DNA of 64,000 bases from a virus. Made by a program: the position numbers and the translations under genes. Under the pieces are notes generated by a model. The model was given only the letters and a program-made list of their open reading frames with translations, had not been told where the DNA came from and ran no database searches. Shown here one piece after another: positions 1-8,061 of this stretch; the stretch's first letter is position 1; every line of letters starts with the position of its first letter. The stretch is taken from positions 1-64,000 of IMG/VR virus record IMGVR_UViG_3300034063_001922, one strand, 5' to 3'.

Positions 1-454
1 CGGCTGGCAATTCGTCGTCGCGCAGTTCTCTCGGCACCACATAGGGCTGCTTGCCTTCAGGGGTGTGCACCTCATCGCCGGTGATGGCGATGGCGCTGGG
101 GGCCACCGGCTGCCGGCCGCCATTGAGCAGCGGATGACAGGCCCTACCTCCATGCCAGAGCTGCAGCACGATGCGACCACCGGCGCGGTGCACCGCCTCG
201 GTGGTAAGCCGCCAGCCGTCGATCTGGGCCTGGCTGTAGATGCCGGGCTCATGCCAAAAAGCGGAATGGCCTTCCATCACCATCGTGGCCTCGCTCACGA
301 TCAGACCGGCACTGGCCCGTTGGGCGTAGTGCTCGGCGATCAGGGCACCAGGCACATGGCCGTCCTCAGCGCGGCAGCGGGTGAGCGGTGCCATCCAGAT
401 GCGGTTGGGGAGCTCCAGGGAGCCCACGCGCAGGGGCGAGAAGAGATCAGCCAT
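1..454 (-). CDS. Old Yellow Enzyme family NADH:flavin oxidoreductase, N-terminal part
   Basis: The reverse strand reads from ATG at 454 off the left edge (about 151 codons, partial). The start MADLFSPLRVGSLELPNRI, the MAPLTR segment around residues 21-26 and LWHGGR around 99-104 are typical of the FMN-binding TIM barrel of the NemA/Old Yellow Enzyme family, which reduces activated alkenes with NAD(P)H in the cytoplasm. It looks chromosomal, not viral. Only 91 bp separate its start from the stop of the phage LysM gene at 546, so the prophage boundary lies between them. Family assignment is from motifs; the physiological substrate cannot be read from sequence. Confidence 0.85.
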   Translation of the reverse strand, partial: MADLFSPLRVGSLELPNRIWMAPLTRCRAEDGHVPGALIAEHYAQRASAGLIVSEATMVMEGHSAFWHEPGIYSQAQIDGWRLTTEAVHRAGGRIVLQLWHGGRACHPLLNGGRQPVAPSAIAITGDEVHTPEGKQPYVVPRELRDDELPA

Positions 455-545
455 GGGCAGATTCTGCAATGCATCCGCATGGCATCCCACATGATCAGAG
501 GGGGCAGGACCTGGTCGATGCAATGGCACCGTCTCTCAGCATCCC

Positions 546-1730
546 TCAGCCCAGAGATTCCAATCCCTCCTCAACAGCAGGCACCGAGCGCCTGGCCGGC
601 AGATGGATCCACTCCCCCGCCGGCAGCGGCGTTGAGGGCATGAACGCCGGCACCAGCAGCTGCATCCCGGCCGGGAGGGGGGTGGTGGAGCGGTAGATCG
701 GCAGCAGCAGCGTGGTGCCGGCCGCCAGCGGCTCAGTGCTGGGCCAGCTGCTGAGCTCCGGGTTGAACTGGCGCAGCAGGGAGCGGCTGAGGTTCTGCTC
801 GGACGCCACGCTGCTCAAGGTCTCGCCCTCGCCGGTGACATAGGGCTCGCTCTGCTGCAGCACCGGGTTGAGGCTGCACAGCTTGCTTTCTGTGGTGCCG
901 TGCCGACCAGCCAGCACCGCCAAGGAATCACCCTCGGTGGTGGTGATCGTCTGGGTGCTCTCCAGCTGCGGGTTGATCCGCCGCAGCGTGGCCACGGTGG
1001 TGCCGTAGCGCTCGGCGATCAGGTTCAAGGTGTCGCCGTCCCGCAGCACCAGCACGCTGTGGGGTCTGAGCACCAGCTGGATCGCCTCCCCCAGCAGCGG
1101 CTGCAGCAGCAGGCCGATGCCACCCGGTCCGTAGTCCGCCCCGAAGTGCATCACCTGACAGCCGGCGAACTGGGCCCGTCCGCCCGATGGCAGGCCGCCC
1201 TGGGGCTGGAGCAGAGCCAGGTCCCCCAGCCACATCACCCCCTGACAGGGGGCCTGCACCGTTCCCAGCAGCGTTGGATCCCAGGGAAGTGGCGCCTCGT
1301 CGCGGAAGCCTGGGGTGGCCCAGTCCTGCTCGGCCGCCAGCCAGTCGAAGGTGTTGCTGGTGCTCACCGGCAGGATCGCCGCCCGGCAGAGGTAGCCCCG
1401 CAGCAGCACATCGCCCGGGTCGGTGAGGGCGGTGTCGTTGTAGCCGCTGACGATGCCGCTCTGCTCCAGGAAGCAGTCAATCACATGCCGGCGGATCGGA
1501 ATGGGGTTGCGGCTCTCGGGACGGTCCACCTCGAACAGGCAGAGGCGGGCGTTGGCGTAGGGCTGCAGCGCCAGCCACAGGGGCTGAGCCCCAGGGGGCG
1601 CAGCAACGGGCTGGGCCACCCGGCTGTCGATCGCCGGGGCGGCTGCAGGCAGGGACACCAGCTGCCCCCACAGCGGAGCAGCGCGCAGGGGGTTGAGGCC
1701 CTGATTTAACGGCGAGAGGGGCTGCTCCAT
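546..1730 (-). CDS. Phage virion-associated protein with LysM repeats
   Basis: 394 aa, ATG at 1730. The N-terminal two thirds match the 351-aa protein at 40214-41269 (shared blocks such as LQPYANARL, the GYLCR segment and GGIG). Residues about 225-350 hold three LysM-like repeats (pattern DGDTLNLIAERYGTT, then EGDSLAVLAGRHGTT, then EGETLSSVA), a fold that binds peptidoglycan. It lies 3 bp after the preceding gene in the portal operon. A role as a head-tail connector or injection-associated virion protein with a wall-binding tail is inferred from position. It is the last phage gene before the host junction. Confidence 0.6.
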   Translation of the reverse strand: MEQPLSPLNQGLNPLRAAPLWGQLVSLPAAAPAIDSRVAQPVAAPPGAQPLWLALQPYANARLCLFEVDRPESRNPIPIRRHVIDCFLEQSGIVSGYNDTALTDPGDVLLRGYLCRAAILPVSTSNTFDWLAAEQDWATPGFRDEAPLPWDPTLLGTVQAPCQGVMWLGDLALLQPQGGLPSGGRAQFAGCQVMHFGADYGPGGIGLLLQPLLGEAIQLVLRPHSVLVLRDGDTLNLIAERYGTTVATLRRINPQLESTQTITTTEGDSLAVLAGRHGTTESKLCSLNPVLQQSEPYVTGEGETLSSVASEQNLSRSLLRQFNPELSSWPSTEPLAAGTTLLLPIYRSTTPLPAGMQLLVPAFMPSTPLPAGEWIHLPARRSVPAVEEGLESLG

Positions 1731-1733
1731 TCC

Positions 1734-2231
1734 TCAGCCCCGTTGCAGAACACCCCGGAAGGGGTCGGAGTTGCACTGGCGCCAGTTCTGCAACCGCGGC
1801 AGCAGCAGCGCTAGCTGGCCGATGTGCTGGCTGCGCTGCCGGCCCAGCACCACCACTGGCGACGGGGCATTGGGGTCCCATTGGCTTTCGGTTTCCTCCA
1901 GCAGCAACTCGGTGGCGTACTCCACCACCGCCAACTTGCTCAGCGGCAGCGGGTTGGGCACGACGCCACCGGCGACGCCTTTGCGCCTGCTGCGCACCGG
2001 ACCGCTTACCTCAGCCGGGGTCAGTGCCGCCAGCTGCTGGTCCAGGTCAGCAATGGCGTCGAGATGCCGCTGGGCCGTACAGACACCTGTGGGGTAGTGG
2101 GTCTGCAGCTGCGCCATCTCCCGGTTCAACGCCGCCAGAGCAGCACTGATGACGGGGATGCAGAGGGCGATGCGCAGGGCCTCGGCGTCACCAGGGCGCC
2201 AGGTGCAGATGGGTGGGGAGGTTTGGGTCAT
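1734..2231 (-). CDS. Phage neck/head-completion-type protein
   Basis: 165 aa counting from MTQTSPP at 2231. That start is preferred over 2267 because a GGGAGG Shine-Dalgarno lies just before it and because it aligns with MSQTPTE of the right homologue at 39692-40210. Both share the sequence RIAL/RVALSIP, an alpha-helical body, ATELLLEET and a C-terminus rich in Leu and Gln/Ser. It sits between portal (16 bp upstream) and the LysM gene, where head-completion or adaptor proteins are usual. No enzymatic motif is visible; the function is inferred from position only. Confidence 0.55.
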   Translation of the reverse strand: MTQTSPPICTWRPGDAEALRIALCIPVISAALAALNREMAQLQTHYPTGVCTAQRHLDAIADLDQQLAALTPAEVSGPVRSRRKGVAGGVVPNPLPLSKLAVVEYATELLLEETESQWDPNAPSPVVVLGRQRSQHIGQLALLLPRLQNWRQCNSDPFRGVLQRG

Positions 2232-2247
2232 GCCCTCCCTTGCCAGC

Positions 2248-3825
2248 TCAGCCGCCACTGGCCCCATGGTGCTCGCCCAGCCCCAGCTGCTGGCGCAGCT
2301 CGGTCCCGTCGATCACTCCCCGCTCATGCAGCACGAGCCACTCCTGCACCGAGGGCTGGGGTTGGCGCGGCGGCTGGGGCGGCACCAGCGGGCAGATCTC
2401 CACGCTGCAGGCCGGTGTGTCCGCCAGCCTCTCGCCGGTGAGCCGGGTCCATTGCTGCAGCAGGGTGCTGAGCATCGAGCGCTTCTGGCCCGCCAGGCTC
2501 TGGAGCACTGCAAAGCTCTGGCCGGCGGTGAGTGAAATTTCCAGCTCGGTGCGGGCTGGCCCATGGCCACCGGCTGGAATCAGAGCATCGCGGCGCATCG
2601 CTTCTTCCAGTTGCTGCAGGTAGGCGCGGTGCTCCGCCAGTGAGCGGGCTTCTATTTCGACCCACTGGAACTTGGCGCCCTCGGGCAGGTCCATGAAGGA
2701 GGAAGTGGAGAGCACCAGCCGCTGGGGACGTTGAGCGTCACCACCGGCTGCTGGAGCAGAGCCGAGGGCGCCGTCGCTGCGGCGGAAGCCGTAGGCATCC
2801 ACCAGGCCAGTGCGCACCCCCACTGGGAGGGCGGTGCGGGAGAGGAGGTCTTCGTAGTCGCTGCGGCAGCGGTAGTGGTTCAGGTACTGGTGCGCCAGAC
2901 CCAGGTGCGGGAGGTCCCCCTCGCCAAAGGCGGTCCCATCCACCGAGTACCAGCGGGCCGGCAGGTCAAAGCGCTGGGGCATCAGCTCCGGCTCGCCTAT
3001 GGGCACCACGTCGTAGCCATCGACGGCACCGGGGTTGGGGTTGGCCTGCCAGCTGCGCAGCACCAGGCCGTCGTCCGTCACCGAGAGGCTGCGGTACAGC
3101 CAGGCCGCCGGATCCGGTACCAGCCCCCCGTGGGCATCGATCACCACCGTGGGCACCGCTGCATTGCCAGTGGCGAATCGGGGCGGCAGCGCCTGCCGCA
3201 GCGGTTCCCGCCAGACGATCTCCACTGGCCCCGAGGCCGGAGCCGCCGTGGCGGTATCGGTGGGCAGGCGCCAGTTGAGCAGGTCTCCACGGGGTACCAG
3301 CTGCAGGCGGGGCAGCGAGAGCCGGTCGCCCTTGGCGAGGGCCTCCAGCCGATCGCCTTCTGAGGGCCAGCGGTGCTGGGGCGGCAGCTGCAGGATCAGG
3401 CAGCCGCCATCCCGCAGGGTGAGCAGGTCGGCCAGGAACAGGAACACCCCCAGGTCGGTGCCCTGGCCATCTACATCGGTCGCCACTCGGGTCAGGGAGT
3501 CGGGCAGCTCCTGCCAGGCCAGCCGCGACAGCATCCCCGCGTAGGTGCGCAGCGCATCGCGGTAGAAGCCTGTTGGCCGGGCCGCTTCCAACCGCTTGCT
3601 GTAGCAGGTCTCGGGCTCCTCGATGCCGCGGGGGAGATAGACAGGCCGGCGGCTGGTGCCGTCAGGGAGCTCCAGCAGGGTCCAGCAGTCGTAGACCAGC
3701 TGTAGACGGTCCCTCAGGCCCGAGAGGGTGGGGTGTTCCAGCCAGGGGGGCTCAGCCGGTGCTTGGGGCTGCAGCGCTGGTGGGGAGATGGGGTTGGTTG
3801 TCCTGCGGCGGCGGGTGGTGGGCAC
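2248..3825 (-). CDS. Phage portal protein
   Basis: 525 aa, GTG start at 3825. Clearly similar along its length to the right copy (38094-39695): DALRTYAGMLSR, TDVDGQGTDLGVFLFLADLL, HLGLAHQYLNHYRC, SRTALPVGVR and AHRAYLQQLEEAMRRDALIP all recur. Length, position after terminase and before neck genes, and the mixed alpha/beta N-terminus with a long helical C-terminal part fit a DUF4055-type portal, the dodecameric channel for DNA entry and exit. In this prophage terL/sigma and portal are separated by the 4-kb cassette array, so co-transcription with terminase is broken. Confidence 0.8.
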   Translation of the reverse strand: MPTTRRRRTTNPISPPALQPQAPAEPPWLEHPTLSGLRDRLQLVYDCWTLLELPDGTSRRPVYLPRGIEEPETCYSKRLEAARPTGFYRDALRTYAGMLSRLAWQELPDSLTRVATDVDGQGTDLGVFLFLADLLTLRDGGCLILQLPPQHRWPSEGDRLEALAKGDRLSLPRLQLVPRGDLLNWRLPTDTATAAPASGPVEIVWREPLRQALPPRFATGNAAVPTVVIDAHGGLVPDPAAWLYRSLSVTDDGLVLRSWQANPNPGAVDGYDVVPIGEPELMPQRFDLPARWYSVDGTAFGEGDLPHLGLAHQYLNHYRCRSDYEDLLSRTALPVGVRTGLVDAYGFRRSDGALGSAPAAGGDAQRPQRLVLSTSSFMDLPEGAKFQWVEIEARSLAEHRAYLQQLEEAMRRDALIPAGGHGPARTELEISLTAGQSFAVLQSLAGQKRSMLSTLLQQWTRLTGERLADTPACSVEICPLVPPQPPRQPQPSVQEWLVLHERGVIDGTELRQQLGLGEHHGASGG

Positions 3826-4021
3826 TGGCTGCTGGTGGGGTCAGAGCCATTGCCAGAGGCCGTGATTGGCTGCGAGCAGGGCTATGCAGCATCCGCATGG
3901 TTTCGGTCAGATCATCCGGGCAAGCAGATCGGCCAGACCAAGAGGCATACGTGTCTATGCGGGTCCGCATATAAACCAGGCATGTTGGGCCATCTGTCTG
4001 TGATTGACTGGCACGCAGTGG
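3826..4021. other. Non-coding stretch upstream of portal
   Basis: No gene is visible between the portal start and the first cassette-site remnant. It holds an inverted repeat TATGCGG-GT-CCGCATA at 3956-3971; a related ATGCGGACC recurs at 4058-4066 within the outermost attC-like site. It may keep the original portal upstream region or the remains of a lost cassette. Confidence 0.4.
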
Positions 4022-4116
4022 GTCTAAGATTCGGCTCGAAGTGACTTCGGGTACTTATGCGGACCACGAAGGGCCGGACCATCTCTTAGCGAGGGTCCGC
4101 CCGTATAGCGTTAGAC
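4022..4116 (+). repeat. Degenerate attC-like site at the outer end of the cassette array
   Basis: Ends in the core GTTAGAC (4110-4116), which starts cassette 1. GTCTAAG at 4022-4028, followed by ATTCGG and CTCGAAG, resembles an outer attC core and spacer but departs from RYYYAAC at its last base. Internal complementary arms GCGGACC/GGTCCGC are present. It may be the attC of a lost upstream cassette. Confidence 0.45.
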
Positions 4117-4203
4117 AGTCCAGAGCTGGTGTAGCAAGCCCAGCACGCTACACTTTTCTTGCGCTATTGTCACACAACAAAGATGTGTCACTGAGTTCCC
4201 ACC

Positions 4204-5205
4204 ATGGCGCCAAGGTTTGTTCTCTCTGAGCACGAAGAGCCTTGGACTGAAGATCAAGTAGGCAAGGCTATTGCTTTTAACTTCCAGCAGGCAAGACGTG
4301 AGATAGAAGCAACTAGAGGAGGTCGCATGTGGTCTGCACTTACAGAGGTCAAGGACAGCCACTGGATCCTAGATCAGGCGATTGACGACTTACTTGAGGG
4401 GATTAATCGATTTGCGCATCGAAGCCAATATCAAGAGTTCTGGCTTCGCATCAATGAAGATAATCGCGGCGAGCACACCAAGAATATGAAGCGGTTTCTG
4501 TTTAATGCATCATCAGCATTGGCTGCACTTGTTGATCATACCCGTAACTTTCTCAAAAGTTATCCCGTGCCTGGCGAAGAGGAGGCGAGACGCATGGCAT
4601 TCATGGAGGACAACTTGCATCGCTTCCTTTTCGATCTGCGAAACTATTCACTTCACTGGAGACCTGCACAAGCAAACTGGAATATTTCTATGGCCGCTGG
4701 TCAAACTGGTGTATCTCGTACCGTTGTATTCTTGCTATCTAAGGCTGAATTGTTGGGATGGAGCGGCTGGAAGTCTGAAGCCAGAGAGTTTTTGAATTCT
4801 CAGCCCGAGAAGATTGATGTTCGCGAGCTTTTCATCGAATACCAATCTCGTGTACGCAAATACCAGTCGTGGCTACAGACAGCAGCAACAATGACGCATT
4901 ACACTGACCTAAGGCAGTATCTTGAATACAAGAAGTGGCATGAGCGTTTCCATGATCGATGGCAATGGGATGCAGTCGCAGCTTATCGAGGAATGAAGAG
5001 GGATCCCTATGAGCTCCTGCGAGACTATCTGTCGCCCCAAGAAATTGAGCATATCTGTTCTTTTGAATTAAAATCAGACGAACAAGTTAATAGGCTCATT
5101 GATCTTGTAGATATTCATCAAGCCGTGGATTTTCCTTTGCGCGCCAAGTTTCAAGAGTTCTTAAGGGAAGCTCCACACTCCTGCCATGGCGAAGAAGCTG
5201 TCTAA
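4204..5205 (+). CDS. Cassette 1: uncharacterised protein with HEPN-type RNxxxH motif
   Basis: 333 aa, ATG at 4204; the TAA stop lies inside the outer core of the attC that closes the cassette, a usual compact arrangement. The protein is largely helical and charged. Around residue 150 it contains FDLRNYSLHW: Arg-Asn followed by His at RX4H spacing, the catalytic signature of HEPN ribonucleases found in toxins and abortive-infection proteins. No membrane segment or signal peptide is seen. I do not recognise the family beyond this motif. A defence or toxin role is inferred from the motif, the cassette context and the prophage cargo position. Codon use and GC are unlike the flanking phage genes. 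Confidence 0.7.
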   Translation: MAPRFVLSEHEEPWTEDQVGKAIAFNFQQARREIEATRGGRMWSALTEVKDSHWILDQAIDDLLEGINRFAHRSQYQEFWLRINEDNRGEHTKNMKRFLFNASSALAALVDHTRNFLKSYPVPGEEEARRMAFMEDNLHRFLFDLRNYSLHWRPAQANWNISMAAGQTGVSRTVVFLLSKAELLGWSGWKSEAREFLNSQPEKIDVRELFIEYQSRVRKYQSWLQTAATMTHYTDLRQYLEYKKWHERFHDRWQWDAVAAYRGMKRDPYELLRDYLSPQEIEHICSFELKSDEQVNRLIDLVDIHQAVDFPLRAKFQEFLREAPHSCHGEEAV

Positions 5206-5290
5206 CATCAAGATTCACCTGTCACGCCACCTGGCGAGTCCTTCAGGATCACCTCAAGTTCTTGCGTGCAGGTGATCTTGAGCGTTGGAT
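5200..5290 (+). repeat. attC-like site of cassette 1
   Basis: Outer cores GTCTAAC (5200-5206) and GTTGGAT (5284-5290). The arms fold: CAAGAT-T-CACCTG-T-CACGC on the left pairs with GCGTG-CAGGTG-ATCTTG on the right, leaving unpaired extrahelical bases, which is the known attC strand-recognition feature. About 91 bp. Confidence 0.85.
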
Positions 5291-5473
5291 CGACAAAGGG
5301 GACATGGCTTGACGAACACCTAGTGGCGACATACCTTTTATTCAGCCCAGACAACAGTCGGAGAGACAAAGACTCCTGCAGCCCTGGTCAAATCTTGTTG
5401 AATTCTGGCTTTCTTGTCAATGGTCGCCCCAAACGTTCATTCAAAGCGTTCACATTAAATCTGATCCAAGTAA

Positions 5474-6022
5474 ATGCCACACAACGACCCAGCAATGCGA
5501 AAAGCCAATATCAACTATGGATCCGCAAAAGCGAGAGCAGCCAAAAAGGGGGCATTAGTTAACTTGACAAACGAAGAAGATAAGAGGATGCGAGCTCTCT
5601 ATCTAAATGCTGCACAACTTACTCTTGCCGGGAATCCACATGAGGTCGATCATATAGTGCCACTGGCTCTTGGCGGCAAACATCATCCCAGAAACCTACA
5701 AATACTGCCAAAAGCTGAGAATGCAGAGAAAAGAGCAGCAAAAGGCAAAACCATTAGCAAGGCACCGGCGAAGCGATTCAAGGTTGGAGATATTGTACTG
5801 GCGCAGCAAGTCAATGGAAAGTGGGAGACACGTGAAATCAATGAGGCTGAATGGGTCTTCGATGAGCAGCAATGGCTTTACTACACAGATGTTCCCACAG
5901 ACGAAGCTGGTCTGCCACTATGGGCCAAGGAAGATAGATTCTGGGAGTCTGACCTAAAAAGGTTGCCGCCAGCTCGTCGAGGCTTCGCATTGAGCAAAGA
6001 TAGAGATGTCCCACATTGTTAG
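5474..6022 (+). CDS. Cassette 2: HNH endonuclease
   Basis: 182 aa, ATG at 5474 (a second ATG at 5495 is possible). Residues about 55-80 read EVDHIVPLALGGKHHPRN then LQILP, the compact HNH/McrA-type zinc- and metal-binding nuclease motif (His of DHIVP, Asn of RNLQ). The C-terminal half (KRFKVGDIVLAQQ onward) is a small beta-rich region of unknown function, not a known DNA-binding domain to my eye. It lies alone in its cassette with about 190 bp of leader. A DNA-cleaving role, as a defence effector or homing-like nuclease, follows from the motif; the target is unknown. Confidence 0.8.
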   Translation: MPHNDPAMRKANINYGSAKARAAKKGALVNLTNEEDKRMRALYLNAAQLTLAGNPHEVDHIVPLALGGKHHPRNLQILPKAENAEKRAAKGKTISKAPAKRFKVGDIVLAQQVNGKWETREINEAEWVFDEQQWLYYTDVPTDEAGLPLWAKEDRFWESDLKRLPPARRGFALSKDRDVPHC

Positions 6023-6071
6023 TTGATGCTGATGAAACTTTCTGCGCCCGAAACTTGCGTACATGATAGCA

Positions 6072-6156
6072 ATCCAACAACCAAATACAAAAGACGGGAG
6101 CAGGGGATAAGATCAGATCAAAAGCTCTCGCCCGCTTCTGATCTGGAGCGTTATGC
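6072..6156 (+). repeat. attC-like site of cassette 2
   Basis: ATCCAAC (6072-6078) is the perfect complement of the cassette start GTTGGAT, and the site ends at GTTATGC (6150-6156). An internal hairpin AGATCA...TGATCT around an AAGC/GCTT stem is clear, but the arms next to the outer cores pair poorly, so this is the least canonical of the three sites. Confidence 0.6.
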
Positions 6157-7970
6157 GGCAGGAACCGAGGTTGCAGCGCGTTGATGGCAGAAGATTAGCT
6201 ATGAACAAAGATTGGATTCTCCAAACGAAGGAAACTCGCCGAGCATTCTCCAACGCGACTTGGGTTCCGTTGAGGGCATCAATTAATGACGAGAAGGGAA
6301 ATGTTAAAAATATTGGCTACATCAGTGAATATTTTGGCTGCGGCTCTGCTGCGTTTCCACCAGAGCATCGGAAATTGGTTGAGGAACGCCTAGGCTGGAG
6401 TGATATTGGAATAGGGCATACCGTAGCGCCTTATGCCTATGAAAATGGTTATTACGCATCCATTGATCAATTTCAGTACAACGACAAGGAACCGATAGGC
6501 GTCAACCTCGTCTTCGAACATCCTCAGCCCGTCGTTGGTGGAAAACAATGGATATTGAATCCTGATCTGGTAGTTGCCCTCCGCCTGATAAAGGAAGGAA
6601 CGAACTGGGTTAGGCCTGAAGAGAATTTCGTTGTAGTAGCCCGCGAGAGTTTTAATGAAAGAGGAGAACATAAGCTGATCGAGATCAAGCGAGAATTTCT
6701 CCTTGACTATTTGGCTGCAAGAAATCTTTCGCTTCGCCTCTCTTGTTACCGCCAAAGAGTGGAAAACGTGCCATTGCTTGAAGGCAGTGACTACGCAGAG
6801 CTAACAGAACTTCAAGAGGGGCGAGACGGCGGCCGATTTGAGCTACGAATCCGCGCCATTAATGACGTTTTCGGAGGGAGTTGGGCGATGTTCCGTGCTT
6901 GGCGAACGGACGTCGATGAAGACGAAGACGCACCTGTGATGGGGCCAGAAAATGACCACAACACCGGCCATGAAAGCTCGCAAGGTCAACGTGGCGGTTA
7001 TGAAGGCGTCCGGATTGAGGGAGAGTTCTGGCGAGATGAATGGATTGAACATCAATCGCAAAGCACGCGAGTTCGTGGAGATGCAGACACGAATCTCCCG
7101 CAGTTTATTGTCGAGACTGACGGCAAACGCATGGCATCTTCCGAATTGGATAACGAGGATGTTGGTCGATGGCTATGGTTTCGTTCAAGTGTAGTGACCG
7201 ACCTTCTAGACCACCGCGGCTTCGCTCTGAAGTGGTACACGGCGGAGACTGGTGCTATTTGCTCAACATCCGGCTACGCCGCGCACTTCGGTATCAATTC
7301 TGCTGACTTGCTAACAGTCTACGCCTACGACATCGCTCGTCTCCCAGCCTGGGAACAACATATCTGGGCAGCCCATAACGTTGCTCCCGACGGGAAGGTC
7401 TCAGGAGAATTGTTATCGGCGCAAGTCAAGGCCCAACCGGCGTCTACACATGCGGTTGAGGAGATGCTGTTTGGGAGCATGCGAATGCTCGAACAAGGCT
7501 TCCGCGACAAGTTCGGGGTTGAATTGTTCAGCCACGATATCAATGACGAATCGGCTATGCAGCAGGTATCTCGTTTCCATAGCAAGGACCAGGCGTCATT
7601 GCTAAGGCTGGCGAAAGAGCTTGTCCGCGTATTCTCAGACCGACTCAACATTCGCGACCTTCGCAAACTTTCAACCCACGCGGAGAAAGAAAAACTTGGT
7701 TCAAACAAGCTTCTGCAAGATATATTGTCCCAAACAGTTGGGGCCGATAAGGCCCGTCAAGTCTTTGCCGAAATTGCCGGCGCCTATGATATGCGTGTCG
7801 GCGATGCACATCCGACCGGATCAAAAGCTAAAGATGCCATAAAGCTTGCAGGCATTGACCAAAGCTGCTCGTATCTAAGACAAGGTGATCAGCTTATCCA
7901 CAACTTCGGGCGAGCGGTTTGGCTTACAGGTCAATATCTCTTCGGGCAACCTGAACCGCATGAAAGCTAG
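6153..7970 (+). CDS. Cassette 3: large uncharacterised protein with RX4H motif
   Basis: 605 aa from ATG at 6153, which lies inside the recombination core GTTATGC; a start at 6201 (MNKDWILQ) would give 589 aa. The N-terminal 250 residues look like a mixed alpha/beta domain, then comes an acidic Asp/Glu-rich linker (around residues 250-275), then a helical C-terminal domain. Near residue 555 the sequence AYDMRVGDAHPTGSK has Arg and His at RX4H spacing in the context typical of Abi-C/HEPN domains. I do not recognise the whole family. The gene nearly fills its cassette. An abortive-infection role is an inference from motif and context. Confidence 0.65.
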   Translation: MRQEPRLQRVDGRRLAMNKDWILQTKETRRAFSNATWVPLRASINDEKGNVKNIGYISEYFGCGSAAFPPEHRKLVEERLGWSDIGIGHTVAPYAYENGYYASIDQFQYNDKEPIGVNLVFEHPQPVVGGKQWILNPDLVVALRLIKEGTNWVRPEENFVVVARESFNERGEHKLIEIKREFLLDYLAARNLSLRLSCYRQRVENVPLLEGSDYAELTELQEGRDGGRFELRIRAINDVFGGSWAMFRAWRTDVDEDEDAPVMGPENDHNTGHESSQGQRGGYEGVRIEGEFWRDEWIEHQSQSTRVRGDADTNLPQFIVETDGKRMASSELDNEDVGRWLWFRSSVVTDLLDHRGFALKWYTAETGAICSTSGYAAHFGINSADLLTVYAYDIARLPAWEQHIWAAHNVAPDGKVSGELLSAQVKAQPASTHAVEEMLFGSMRMLEQGFRDKFGVELFSHDINDESAMQQVSRFHSKDQASLLRLAKELVRVFSDRLNIRDLRKLSTHAEKEKLGSNKLLQDILSQTVGADKARQVFAEIAGAYDMRVGDAHPTGSKAKDAIKLAGIDQSCSYLRQGDQLIHNFGRAVWLTGQYLFGQPEPHES

Positions 7971-7980
7971 GCCACATGCC

Positions 7981-8061
7981 GCATAACAATTCGCTCAACA
8001 CGGACGTGCAAAAGCGGCGCTTCTCGTCACTTTTGCACGCCGGTTAGCTCAAGCGTTCAAT
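7981..8061 (+). repeat. attC-like site of cassette 3
   Basis: Outer cores GCATAAC (7981-7987) and GTTCAAT (8055-8061), with the classic spacer AATTCG then CTCAA on the left and TTAG-CTCAAGC on the right. The stem GTGCAAAAG pairs with CTTTTGCAC. GCATAAC is the exact complement of the cassette start GTTATGC at 6150. The inner core overlaps the stop codon of the phage sigma-like gene (8057-8059). Confidence 0.9.

Larger units (their letters stand above)
4111..8055 (+). mobile_element. Integron gene-cassette array without integrase (CALIN), three cassettes
   Basis: Cassette 1 is 4111-5284, cassette 2 is 5285-6150 and cassette 3 is 6151-8055. Each starts at the TT of a GTTRRRY-like core and contains one ORF on the plus strand. 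Its attC-like site opens with the exact complement of its own start: GTTAGAC with GTCTAAC, GTTGGAT with ATCCAAC, GTTATGC with GCATAAC. That complementarity is the signature expected of cassettes that circularise and recombine at G^TT. Cassettes run opposite to the surrounding phage late genes, are visibly lower in GC than them, and end 1-2 bp from the stop codon of the phage sigma-like gene. No integron integrase is in the window. Confidence 0.85.

Noticed and set aside
5266-5562. 98-codon open frame overlapping the start of the HNH gene
   Set aside because: It crosses the cassette boundary at 5284 and overlaps the HNH gene in another frame, so it cannot be a cassette gene.
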